From: Hymenoscyphus infarciens | Taxonomy: Eukaryota > Ascomycota > Leotiomycetes > Helotiales > Helotiaceae | Length of the DNA stretch: 64,000 nt | Assembly: GCA_001414345.1 (NCBI GenBank) | Contig: LLCB01000230.1 | Coordinates: 32,485 to 96,484, forward strand | Direction of reading: 5' to 3' | In this document: positions 1 through 10,429 of the stretch, one piece after another | Layout: every line of letters begins with the position of its first letter | Position numbering within the stretch: the stretch's first letter is position 1 | Position numbers and translations under genes: made by a program | The notes under the pieces: generated by a model | Databases searched by the model: none | Seen by the model: the letters and a program-made list of their open reading frames with translations, nothing else | What the model was told of the DNA's origin: nothing

Positions 1-466
1 ACATTCCGTCTTGATAGATAAACTTGACTATCACTGTTTCGTATGTTTCGTAAGGAGCCACCAAGTCGTTGGAAATTTTAATTTTGACGACCAGGGTAAG
101 GAAGGTAAGGTATGGAGTCGGCGACTCTTCCTCCCAAAGGGGTGAAAGGTGGATAACCCCACCATCGCCAAGCAATTTCGACATCTTTGATCATTTCGGA
201 AAACTTCCCCCATGTCACTCTCCCTTTTGGTCTTTTGGTCACGCATTAGCCGCTAAGTAAGGATTGGGACATGTGGGGTTTCTGGAGAGAGAAGATGTCC
301 CCAAGCTTTATCGTCTCTGTTGACACAGAAACTGGCCATTTTCACTCTCATGTCGTGGGGTTTCTGGAGGCACTCCTCAAGTTGTGAATACATGCCCTCT
401 TTGCGCTTTATCATCTAATCTCTCTTTATTCAACGTCGTGAACAAATAGATGCGACGCAATTGACC
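1..466 (+). promoter_or_regulatory. Upstream region of the flavin monooxygenase gene, with a duplicated 15-bp motif
   Basis: No convincing coding sequence is visible here. The 15-mer GTGGGGTTTCTGGAG occurs perfectly at 273-287 and 355-369. Each copy is followed at an irregular distance by a related CTTTATCRTCT stretch (about 306-316 and 402-413). This suggests an old, diverged tandem duplication of about 82-95 bp in the promoter. Whether it binds a regulator cannot be seen from sequence. Confidence 0.5.
450..464 (+). promoter_or_regulatory. Minimal upstream ORF before the monooxygenase start
   Basis: An ATG at 450 opens four codons and stops with TGA at 462-464, two bases before the chosen start codon at 467. 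If the transcript begins upstream, this tiny ORF could damp translation of the main frame. That role is inference; the short reading frame itself is directly visible. Confidence 0.35.
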
Positions 467-2557
467 ATGACGTCCTCAGAAACTGCTGATCTGGTTATCG
501 TGGGTGCTGGTGAGCTTTGGTCGCGAGATCCGTTCTCAAGATCTCTCCACTTCCGAGATGAAGCTAACCAACGTATCAAACAGGTTGGTATGGGCTTGCC
601 GCAGCCAAAACGTACCTCGAAGTGCATCCCGATGTGAAAGCTGTTCTCCTGGAGGCCGAGTCCTCTGCTGGGGGGGTATGGGCGAGTCACCGTCTTTATC
701 CAGGGCTCAAGAGCAATAATATGGTCGGAACATATGAGTATAGTGACTTTCCTATGGATGAAGCGACATGGGGTGTGAAGCCTGGTCAACATATTCCGGG
801 AAACGTACTCCATGAATATCTGACGGCATATGCAAAGAAGTTTGGGGTGTTCGACCGGATTCGATTCAATACAAAGGTCGAGAGTGTTGAGAGGGGCGAA
901 ATGGGAGGTTGGTTGTTACAGACCAATGACGGAAAGAATATATTCGCCGCGAAGTTGGTTATTGCTACCGGCTTGACATCTCAAGCATTTATGCCGACCT
1001 TCGAGGGTGAGGATTCATTCGAGGCACCGCTGTTTCACAGCAAGGATTTCTTGCAACACAAGGATACCATAAAGACTGGAAAGAAAATAACAATTCTTGG
1101 GGGGACAAAATCGGCTTGGGATGCTGTGTACGCCTACGCTTCTGAAGAGGTCGAGGTTGATTGGATCATTCGAGGTAAGTGTGTGGCTCCCGATAGGCGG
1201 TAGCAACGGCAGTAAATACTTCAGATTTGTACCTGCCTAACTTGCTCTGGTTGTTCCAACTCTCTCGGGCAATTCCAGTAATTATCCTAAAGACTTAGAA
1301 CAATTTGAAGTATTAACCTAAATCATTGGAACAATCAGATTAGATTGTCCCAGATGGTCTCGGTTAATACTTTAGAACAACAAGAGAATAGGTACCCAAT
1401 TACCGCCGTTTGAATTCTCCGCCAATAATTGCTGAACCATAAAACTGATCAAGAAAAAAGAAAAAGGAAGGGGTCCATGTTGGATGGCACCTCCATACGT
1501 AACGCCGCTCAAGAAATGGCTGGAAAAGCTTGTACATACTAGGTTTTTGACCTGGATGAGTCCATGTATCTGGGGAGACTCAGATGGGTATACTGGAATT
1601 CGAGGGTGGATGCACGGAACTGCAATTGGACGCGCCATTGTCAACCGCTTCTGGGCCATCCTTGGTGGTGATGTAATGTCATTGAACAACTATGACAGTC
1701 ATCCGGAAACGGCAAAATTGAAGCCATGGATTCCAGCATTTTGGATTGGTAGTGGGTTGAGCATTTTCAACTATGAGACTGATTTTTTCGACTTGGTAAA
1801 AAGCGGCAAGGTACACGTCCACATATCCAATATCACCAAGTTGTCCAGAGGACAAGTGCATCTCAGCTCCGGTGTAACTCTCGAATCGGATGCACTTCTG
1901 TGTTCCACCGGTTGGAAGCACAACGCCCCTATGAAGTTCCAACCACCAGGTCTCGAAGAACAACTTGGTCTACCACATTTAAACGACGGAACAAAAACCG
2001 AGGAACCCCTAAATGCGAAAGCCGATGAGGAGATCCTGTCAAAATTCCCACGTCTAAAGGACCAACCAGAACAAAACAAAAAGCTACAACCTCTCACCAA
2101 CAACAAGGCCGCCATTCCAAACCAGGAAAGTCTTTCATCGCTAGATTTGTATCGCTTCATGGTCCCCACAAAGCCAGAATTTCTCGAGACACACGATATT
2201 GCTTTTGCCGGAAGCTTGATGACCATCACAACAGCCATCATCGCTCAAACACAGGCGTTGTGGATAACCGCATATTTCGATGGAAAGCTCGCCTGCACCA
2301 AGAATGTCAACGAACAGGCTTCAGCTCTTCAATACTCTGCTACTCTTCACAACCGATTCGGCAAATGGCGATACCCAGGCGGCTGGGGTGGCAAGATTCC
2401 CGATTTCGTATTCGATGCATTGCCCTACGTAGATATGTTGTTGACGGATTTGGGTATCAAATCGAGGAGAAAGGCAAGTGGTTTCAAGGAAATCACCGAG
2501 CCATACGGGCCGGAAGATTACGTTGGCGTGGTTGGAGAGTGGACACGGGAGAATTGA
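467..2557 (+). CDS. Flavin-containing monooxygenase (FAD/NAD(P)H-dependent), three exons
   Basis: Exons are 467-509, 584-1174 and 1461-2557, giving about 576 residues. Splicing exon 1 to exon 2 rebuilds the FAD-binding Rossmann motif GAGWYG near residue 14. It is followed by ESSAGGVWASHRLYPGL, the usual flavin-monooxygenase continuation. The second nucleotide-binding region lies near ILGGTKSAWDAVY, just before intron 2. Intron 2 is unusually long (286 bp); using the acceptor at 1459-1460 joins IIR to EKGRGPCWM, which aligns without gaps to the REsGhGPxWM pattern I recall from relatives. The family oxygenates small nucleophilic or carbonyl compounds using NADPH and O2; the substrate cannot be told. 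Intron 2 holds a repeat-like insertion. The frame is otherwise intact to a TGA at 2555-2557. Confidence 0.85.
1280..1385. repeat. Dispersed MITE-like repeat inside intron 2 of the monooxygenase gene
   Basis: The segment contains inverted arms GAAGTATTAACC (around 1308) and GGTTAATACTTT (around 1364). By eye, about three quarters of its bases match 58440-58500, with shared blocks such as AACAATT, TATTAACC and ATTGTCCCA. A shorter match, GGAACAAT...CCCAGATGGT, recurs at 57966-58005. It lies wholly within the intron, which it lengthens to 286 bp. Confidence 0.5.
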
Positions 2558-3316
2558 AGCAGAATCTATATATGTAAACAATACTGTAAGATGGGTTGTT
2601 TATTTGATGAATGAGATTTCTTATGATGAAGGTTAAGAGATAAAAAATGAGGGGTAACTCTCAAGGGGAGAAGCACGGCCGCCCTACCAAAAACCCTCAC
2701 CCTTTGTACTATATTACACCGTATTCCGAGGCCAACTACAGTCGCAAAAATATAACAAAAACTCCAATCGATCCCTAAAGCCGTCTTGAATAATTATCTC
2801 AAGTCTTACAGTTTTTTTCAACACATCGAAGTAGAAGCTGGGTGTGCCTCAAATCGGCAGGTTTTTTCTGCAGGGTAAGTACCCAGGTCACATGTCAGTT
2901 GCCAAGAAGTGGCTTCTTCTATAGAAAATAAAAGCGGCAATAGATAGGCCTCGTTCTCCAATTTTTGGGCTAATCAAATCAATGTTAAATTGCTTTAAGT
3001 GTTTAAGAGGGTGGTTCCGATTGTTTGGGAATATTTGGACCAACTGTTTGGGTTTTTATAATGAGAAAATATACTTAAATAATAATAAAATTTTTACCTG
3101 CTGCCTTGATTTCAGGCAGCCTATGTACACATGTATATGCACGCTCTCTCGTCCACGCCCTTCCAGTTGATAACCGGACATTCTTTCCTCCTCTTACCTT
3201 ACAACAAAAAATGCGCATTCATATACACTAGGAATCTAAGCAGGCTCTTAAAAATCCCAACTTGAAAAACAACCCTGAGAAGAACCTTCCGAAAAACCAC
3301 CGAAAAAACACAAACC
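2558..3316. other. Intergenic stretch, no gene seen
   Basis: This holds the 3' flank of the monooxygenase gene and the 5' flank of the next gene. It is A/T-leaning, with poly-T and poly-A runs, and no ORF with recognisable protein content. The last ~130 bases before the ATG at 3317 are rich in C and A, as is common in fungal 5' leaders. Confidence 0.6.
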
Positions 3317-3938
3317 ATGGATCTCACCCCAAACAACCTCTACATAGCTCTAAGCGCACGAAACATCGAAGGTTCCTACGTAAGTTCCATTTTTCTCGTT
3401 ATCCTCTTCCCCCCCAATATACTGCAAGTCTTTCAAAATACTGAACCCAATCCAGCACTGGGGTCTCCTCCGACCAACATCTCACCCCACAACAACCTGC
3501 ATCTACTCCCACGCAACCATCTCCTCGGCCACAAACGGACAGTGGCTAGCCCAAACAGTTCCCCAACCCCTTCCCATGACCGAACGGGCTTTAATCCTTA
3601 TCTGGCGGGTTGGGTCAATCTCCCTCTCCCCAGAAAAATTAGATGAGGTCATGGGCAGTATCCCAGCAGATGGGAAACCGTCAGCGAGAACGGGGAAGGA
3701 TTTCAATTGTCGAACTTGGGTTTTCGATGCCTTGGCAAAGCTTCATGAGGAAGGGGGCTTGAAGCTGGGTGTTGAACTTGGTAAGCATGATTCCTCATAT
3801 CTAAAATTATGGTTGCGGAATTGATAAATTTTAGATAAGATCGAGAGAAGGGCTTTTGAGCTGGCGAATGGCGTTGAGAATGATGTTGTTGCTGGGGAAA
3901 GAGGGGCCTTGGTTGTGAATGATGACTTGAGGCTTTGA
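3317..3938 (+). CDS. Small DUF6914-like fungal protein, three exons
   Basis: Exons 3317-3379, 3456-3780 and 3835-3938 splice to 163 residues. Residues 8-12 read YIALS. The exon 1/2 junction creates the YHWGLL motif, followed by a TCIYSHA strand, a hydrophobic RALILIWRVGSISL strand, and FNCRTWV near residue 113, then a helical tail. This order (YhALy, HWxL, hydrophobic strand, FNCxxWV) is what I associate with the uncharacterised fungal DUF6914 family; the name is from memory. No function is known to me. The introns (76 and 54 bp) have GTAAGT/GTAAGC donors. The stop codon lies only 25 bp before a degenerate hAT transposon. A distant relative lies beyond that transposon on the opposite strand. 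Confidence 0.75.
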
Positions 3939-3963
3939 AGTGAGAAAAATCAAAATAAGAAGG

Positions 3964-6875
3964 CAGTGTAGGGAATACGTATAGTTTTTAAAGAACTAAC
4001 TGTACTAACTTACTATATAGTTAGTTTTAGTAAATTTTACTTAGTTTTAAATTACTTATCTAAAACTATAGTTAGTATAGTTTTATATAGTAAAACTATA
4101 TAGTTTTAAAAACTAAGATATTAAAATTTTATAGTTTTAGCTAGGTTTTTAGAAAAGTTTAAGTTTTAAAGAGCTTAGAAAAGAGGAAAACTAAACTCTT
4201 TTAGGCTCTATTTTAGTAGTTTCTAGGCTTTCTATTAACTAGGCTCTTACTATCTATCTTATAATAAACTTTAAACATTAGTAATACTATTGTTAAAATA
4301 ATAATAATAATATTAGTATACTACTAAAAGAAGCCTAGATACTCTCTAAGAGGTTAGTAAGAGTTTCTAAACCTACGCTAAAGATATACTAACCTCTTAT
4401 ATTCTTTACTTCTATCTAAGCTAAGGCCTAGGCTACTACTATTACTAAAGAAGTAGCTACTTTAAATAATAAACTAGAAGATAAAGATATAGACTAGGAA
4501 TAAGTACTTTTATATATACCTAGTAGGTCTCCTTCTACTAACTCGTCTTATTTAGTTTCCTCTAGTTTATCTACTAGTTTAAAGTATAAATATATATAAG
4601 AGTTAAATATAGAGTAATAATACTCTTAGATATAAAACTATATACTCTTAGCAGATATTAATACTAAATATATATATTAAATAACAAAAAAGAACTCTTA
4701 AGATTATAAGTATTATATATAATAGTACTAAGTCTTATCTAGTACTAGAATTATATAAAAACACTTAATCAAAGTTTATAAGATTCTAGATAAAGGACTT
4801 TATTAAGAGATAGTATATAGTATAGAGTAGTAGATTAAGGTTACTTTAAAATTAGTATAGTAAAATACTAAAAAGCAATATTAAATTAGCTATAGTAATA
4901 GTATCTTACTTAATCTAAAAGTACTTAAATATCTCTAGGTATAAGTAATTATTATATATTCTCTAGCTTTTAAACTAGTAGAGGTTTCTAAGATTAGAGC
5001 CTTCTTATACTATCTTAATTCTAATATACTAGTTTAGCTTCTACTTATATATTATATAATCTATAAATAGATCTAAAACTAATATAATATATAAAAGGTT
5101 TAAATCTATTATCTACTTAATAGTATACTCTTAAAAATCTATATCTTATATAATCTCTAAAGCTTACTAAATAATCTTATAATATTTAGTATACTAGCGT
5201 AGTTTATAAGAGCAAATAAGAAGCTTTAATTAGTAGTATTAGCTTTTAAAAGAGTTAAAAGCTTATATATAAGTAAGTATCTTAGAGAGGCGATTATTAA
5301 GGTTTTAGAAGATTAAGGTTTTATATAAAATTTAGAATACTTTTAGATAGATAACACTTTAAATAATAATATAATAATAGAGTTTCTATAGTTAAGTATA
5401 TACTTCTTTTACTCTATTTAATACCTTTACTAACCTTTTAGAAATATGTTTTAAATATAGAATCTTAAATTATACTACTCTTAAGTATTAAATATATTAT
5501 ATAAGTTATATTATTAACCTTACTATCTAGTCCTTCCTCTTTTATATAACTAAAGATACTCTTAACTATAATAATATTAATTAACCTTTAATACTTTAAG
5601 TAATAATAGATTATATTAAAAATTAATATAAAATTAGACCTTTTAGTAAACTTTATAATATTATAATATATATTTAAAGGAGTATTTAATAGTTTATAGT
5701 ATATAAAGAGATTATAGGATTAAAGCTTAAAAGAGATAATAGTATATAATAGAATTCTTAGTATAATATATTAGATAGTATACTTATTTATAAAGATAAT
5801 ATACTTCTTTACTTTAAATATAATAAAGATAATATACTCTCTAATAATAATTAGTATATTATATATATTATATATAAGTTTCTAAAGTAATTTAAGTATA
5901 CTACTAAAACACTTAAGTTAGATTATTTAATACTCTTAGAAGTTTTTATTATAATAGATTATTATCTCTTACCTTTTAAGTATAGTAAAAGAATATTTAT
6001 AAAAGACTTTATACTCTTATAGATATTTAATTTAGACTAAGAGAAGCTAAATAAATATTATTAATTATCTAATAGTTTACTAGTATATACTATAATACTT
6101 ATATTAAATCTATATCTTAAATAGTAATATATTAATAAAAATTAGGAAAAAGCTTTTTAAGACTCTATTAGAGGTTTAGTACTTAATCTCTAAGAGGAAT
6201 ATTATCTAATAACCTTAGTATTACTTAATAATCCTACTACTACTACGACTACTCTAAAAGATAATAATAACCTCTTTTCCTTATTCCTTTATACTACCTT
6301 TAATAAGATTAATAGTATATCTATTACTAATAAATATAAGTACTATTATACCTCTTCTACTATACTAATATATTTAAATCCTTTAAATAATAGCTCGAGC
6401 CTATCTAATAAAAGTAGTATCTAAATCTCTCTTAAAAAGCTCTTAATATACTCTTAATACCTACTATATCTACTAAGCTAGAGTAACTCTTCTCTAGTAC
6501 TAAAATTATAATTACTAATTATTAGAACTATCTTAGCATACTCTTGATAAACGCTCTTATATACTTAAAGTCTTAGTTCAGTTTACTTAATATAGAAGAT
6601 ACTATAATAAAGATTAAAAGAGAGATTAGAGTATTAGAGAAGGAGGATAATAAGAGAATTATAAAGGAGGTTAATACTTTAGTTACTACTAAAGAGCTAC
6701 TTTTAAGTTAAAAATAGTAGCTCTTTTTACCTATAGTTTTTAAAACTATAATAGTTTATATAGTTAGTTTTATTAATTTATTACTTAGTTCTACTAATAG
6801 TACTAAAACCGCAGTATAGTTTAGTATATTCAAAACTGGACGAAAACTACGAAAACTGTACTAGTCCCTACACTG
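3964..6875. mobile_element. hAT-superfamily DNA transposon destroyed by RIP
   Basis: The 2.9-kb segment begins CAGTGTAGGGA and ends with the reverse complement, TCCCTACACTG (inner part one base different). It is bordered by 8-bp copies taagaagg (3956-3963) and taaggagg (6876-6883), which differ by one G/A transition. An 8-bp target duplication and a CAGTG end are hAT hallmarks. Reading through the stops, roughly 5930-6240 (+) resembles a hAT transposase C-terminal half: a KLDKYY-like stretch, then an ILxLYLKQQYINKN stretch like the usual hAT 'xLhPxxrxxYixkxW' region. CpA and TpG are almost absent, so no reading frame survives. Confidence 0.8.
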
Positions 6876-7307
6876 TAAGGAGGTTAGGAGGGATATTAAT
6901 AGTTGAATTCTGCCAATTTTGGGGGTTCGGTCAGTGTTACTTAGGCATCCATATAATATTTGCCCTCTTGTTGACCCCCTGAAAAGCGCCCCCTCGATAC
7001 ACTCTTAACACTCTTGATGTCTAATGCAGGGTTGAATATAATAAAAGAACAGGAATATCAATAAACTTCAAGAGAAAAAGGTAATTCATAGTAAATAATA
7101 AGAAAGTTCGCTCAAAAGCAACTTAGTTATGGCAGGTGTCTCTTAGAAAGATGATGCATTGGAGTGCACACTATGAGCACTTTGGTAACCGAAATGCAGA
7201 CCGGTACAACCACCGCTCACCAACCACAGCCTGCATTTCCCAGAAAACAAGACGGACACCAAACGACGATACATAGGAACCCAGTTATCCAGAGTAAGAT
7301 AAACAAG
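6876..7307. other. Intergenic DNA between the hAT relic and the minus-strand gene
   Basis: Base composition returns to normal immediately after the transposon end. The region includes the 3' flank of the minus-strand gene that ends at 7308. No RNA gene, repeat or ORF of note is seen. Confidence 0.5.
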
Positions 7308-8124
7308 CTAGTCCAATTCCATGTCCTGGTCCAAACCGCAGACCTCCGAGTCCATCGTTGGCAAAAGTGTATGTTGACCATTCTTCACAGTACAACCAGC
7401 CTTATACTTTTCTCCAAAAGCAAAAACCTCTTGCTCAACCTCATCCCAAGTATCGAAACTCATGATCCCCGCCATCTTGAGACGCTGACAAACTCGGCTG
7501 ACATAAACACATCCACTCTTCGACTCCAGCTTGTTGAAGGCCTCGCAGTAATCGTGGTCGTCTATGCGAACAATATCATCAACGTATCTTCCGTTCGAGT
7601 CGGACGAGTTCAAAGCGGCTACTCGGACAAGACCGACGATAAGAGGAGAAGAGCTTCGTTCAAGTGGATAGTCATCGACTTCGAGAGGGTATCGGTCATT
7701 AACGACGTGTTTGATGCGCCACTGCAACAAATTAGCATACGCTTTCCTCGTTTGGCTCAGGAGCCGAGGGCAGTGTTTAAGGATTAAACTTGCTCCCAGT
7801 CACTGAGAATGGGAGTTCAAAAAAGGGAACAAGGGAAAGATTCCTTACTCTGCTAGTTTCGAGTGCTGGACCTATTCGCTCGTGAGGTGGCTTGCATTTA
7901 GGCTCGACCGAATAATAGACTTTGTGGTTGGTATCGGACTTGGACACTTGAACGAGGAGGCTCCAGTTGAAACGATGGAGCTTTGGGTAGTAGGAGAGGG
8001 CGATGTATGCGGAGTAGGGTTTGAGGATTGCGTAAAGCTTGTTCTCGAAGGTTTTGATGTATTTTGATTCAGTCCCAGATGGAATGATGTGTTCTTGTTT
8101 GGAATCAGACAGATTGATATCCAT
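7308..8124 (-). CDS. DUF6914-like protein, two exons; 5' end uncertain
   Basis: Reading down the minus strand, exon 1 ends at 7849 and exon 2 runs from 7721 to 7308, with a GTAAGG donor and TTGCAG acceptor joined in phase 0. The product has AYIALSYYP followed by FNWSLLVQV, a SSPLIVGLVRVAAL strand, and CVYVSRVCQRLKMAGI before a charged helical tail. The first conserved element shares YIALS with the gene at 3317, and the order of motifs is the same, so I infer a diverged relative. The first in-frame ATG is at 8124 (about 228 residues). The frame stays open upstream to about 8298 without an ATG, and that part reads like a hydrophobic leader. Either the start codon has been lost, or a GTGAGT...TTCAG segment (about 8205-8297) is a further intron. 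Confidence 0.55.
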
Positions 8125-8283
8125 GATGAGAACGTGGAAGGTTTGTGGCAGTGCTCCAACGTTGTTTGTTGTTACGCGATATGTAGGTGAAAAAGAGCTT
8201 GGCTTAGAGCTAGCCCTGAAGACTTGGGCTTCGGAAACGCTAGCAGGCGCTACTAAGCTGGTAATGGTGACAAGACATACCAC

Positions 8284-8716
8284 GAGGCAAAGAGCAACTC
8301 ACCAGTGAATCGGAGTTGAAGGGGGAACTTAAGTCAGAGGTGGCTGATAGCCAGATACCTATTCACTATGCTTAAGAAAACACCTTCAAAGGAGACTCTA
8401 TTAAGCTATAGTAAGAAAGAAGACAGAAAAATTAAAACTTATAAACAGATTAAGAGAATTTACAACTTCTGTCTAAACAAAATTAGACTTGAGTAGCTAG
8501 CTTAAATATTCAAATTGAGCACCACTCGTTGCTAATTTGCGCTTAAATATCTCAGAACTTATTTCAATTAACTTGATTAACTAAAACATTCTCAAATGAT
8601 ATAACTTAATCTTGAGGTTACTAGACATACTTACGGAGAACATTAGCTACGGCATCCTAAATATATTAAAAAGTTGGATTAACTAAATCGTAAATAAATA
8701 GTTTTTAATTTAAGTT
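8284..8716. other. Transition from normal to RIP-mutated DNA
   Basis: G+C content falls progressively across this stretch. CA and TG dinucleotides still occur but thin out towards 8700. I see no gene. It marks the left shore of the 15-kb AT block. Confidence 0.5.
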
Positions 8717-8780
8717 CCCTCTCTCTCCTTCTCCTCTCTCTCCTTCTCCTCTCTCTCCTTCTCCTCTCTCTCCTTCTCCT
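8717..8780 (+). repeat. Pyrimidine microsatellite, 15-bp unit
   Basis: About four copies of CTCTCTCTCCTTCTC stand head to tail, followed by a degenerate copy. The strand is pure C/T. It sits at the left edge of the AT-rich block. Confidence 0.85.
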
Positions 8781-9094
8781 ATCTCTACTCTCCTGTCTTT
8801 CTTTATATAAAGACTAGATAGTCTTAACTAATATAACTAGCTAATTAGATATAGAATAGAGAGAGATAACGAGTATTACGTAGATAGTAGTAATATAGAG
8901 TATACTCTCACTTTTATATCCTTACTATCTATTATCTGACTCTTATATTATATTCTTCTTATAGTTTCTAGATAAATAAGCGAGAAGAGAAGAGAGAGAA
9001 GAGAAGCGAGGAAGAAGAGAAGAGTAAAAAGATTATTTACGACTTTTTTACTTAAACTCTTATCTATACTAGGAAAAACCTTTTCCTTAGAATG

Positions 9095-9225
9095 TATTAT
9101 AAGAGTGAATAGCCTCTTATATACTAGTTATATATCTACTCGCTTAGCTAGTGTTCTTAGCTATAAGTAGTCGGCTTAGATAGCTCTTTGAATATTAAGC
9201 TTTTTATACTTTTATAATAGAATAT
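9095..9225 (+). repeat. Left copy of a 130-bp dispersed repeat
   Basis: This segment (TATTATAAGAGTGAATAGCC, then CTCTTATATACTAG, ending AATATTAAGCTT) recurs in the same orientation at 22690-22830 with mostly C/T and A/G differences. Here it interrupts the left inverted repeat of the 7.7-kb element, since the matching position in the right arm lacks it. Confidence 0.7.
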
Positions 9226-9404
9226 TTACTTACTCTCTTAACTCTTACTTCTTATCTCTTACTTCTTATCTCTTATCTCTATTCTTCTCTCTCTCTCTTA
9301 TATTCTCTTAGTATATATAATATATAGAAGAATAGAATAAGAGAGTAAGAGTATAATATAGTTTAGACTTTATAATATCTTTTAGAGGCTTTAGTTATAA
9401 ATAC

Positions 9405-9690
9405 TCGACTTTTGTGATTTGCGATTTATAATTTACGATTTAGTCGTTTCCGACTTTTTAGTATATCTAGGGCGTCCTATATATATCAAAAGTCGGAAAC
9501 GACGACTAAATCGTAAATCGTAAATTATAAATCGTAAATCGTAAATTATAAAGCTTAGATTTCTAAGTATATAGCCCTTTAGAGCTAAATCGCAAATTAC
9601 AAATCGTAAATTGATAAACGTAGATTTTTTAGAGGCTAAATCGTAAATCGTAAATCGTAAATCATAAATTATAAAAGTTATATAATTAAT
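9405..9690. repeat. Left subterminal AAATCGT array with nested hairpin
   Basis: Multiple head-to-tail and spaced copies of AAATCGT (or its complement ACGATTT) are present. Two arms, about 9436-9458 and 9488-9513, form an inverted repeat around a ~29-bp loop. The whole stretch is the inverted counterpart of 16037-16395. Such arrays are commonly transposase-binding sites in large DNA transposons; that role is inference here. Confidence 0.65.
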
Positions 9691-10429
9691 AAATAATCGT
9701 AAAAGGTATTAAATATTAAATTAAAATATATTAGAGTAAGAGATATATATATATAATATAAAAAGACTATATAAATCGACTTTTATTACTATAATAAGTT
9801 TCTAAATTATATCTTAAAACTAGGCCTTTTTTAAACTAATTACTCTAGATTACTTAATATTAAAGTAATTAGCTCGCTTTAAAAGCTTAAATAATCTTAA
9901 TTTAAGATTATTTAAACACTTTTAGCTACTTTTCTCAATTATATACTAATTTCCTAATTAGAGTTAGCGCTATTTATTTTATAAGCTAGAAAGTATACTT
10001 ACTCTATATACTAACCCTCTTATATTACTTCTTCCTTTAAATACTATATACTACTCTCTATTATTCCTTCTTTTAAAAGTACTATTCTACTACTATATAT
10101 ACTCTCTCTCCTCTCTTAAATTTAAGTACTAATAATAATAGGAGAAGGAAGAGGATAAGCTCTAGTAGTAGTTCTAGGTATTTATTAAAGTATAATATCC
10201 TTAGTAGTAGAACCTCTTAAGATAAATTAAATTAGTTACTCCTTCTTTTAAATACTACTCTATATTATTCCTTTCTTTAAAAGTACTATTCTACTACTAT
10301 ATATACTCTCTCTTCTCTCTTAAATTCGAGTACTAACGACGATAGAAGAAGAAAGAGAATAAGCTCTAGTAGCAGCCCTATATAGTAGAAAGTGTAAAAA
10401 GAGCGATTTTAAGCGTATAATAGAAGCCT

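Noticed and set aside
3964..6875. Tc1/mariner (Fot1-like) identity for the first RIP element
   Set aside because: The flanks do not show a TA duplication; an 8-bp near-perfect duplication and hAT-like conceptual protein fit better.
7164..7787. Plus-strand 207-codon frame
   Set aside because: It lies antisense to exon 2 of the minus-strand DUF6914-like gene, whose splice sites and motif order are better supported.
8717..8780. CRISPR-like spaced repeat
   Set aside because: The units are contiguous 15-mers without spacers, in a eukaryotic sequence; it is a microsatellite.
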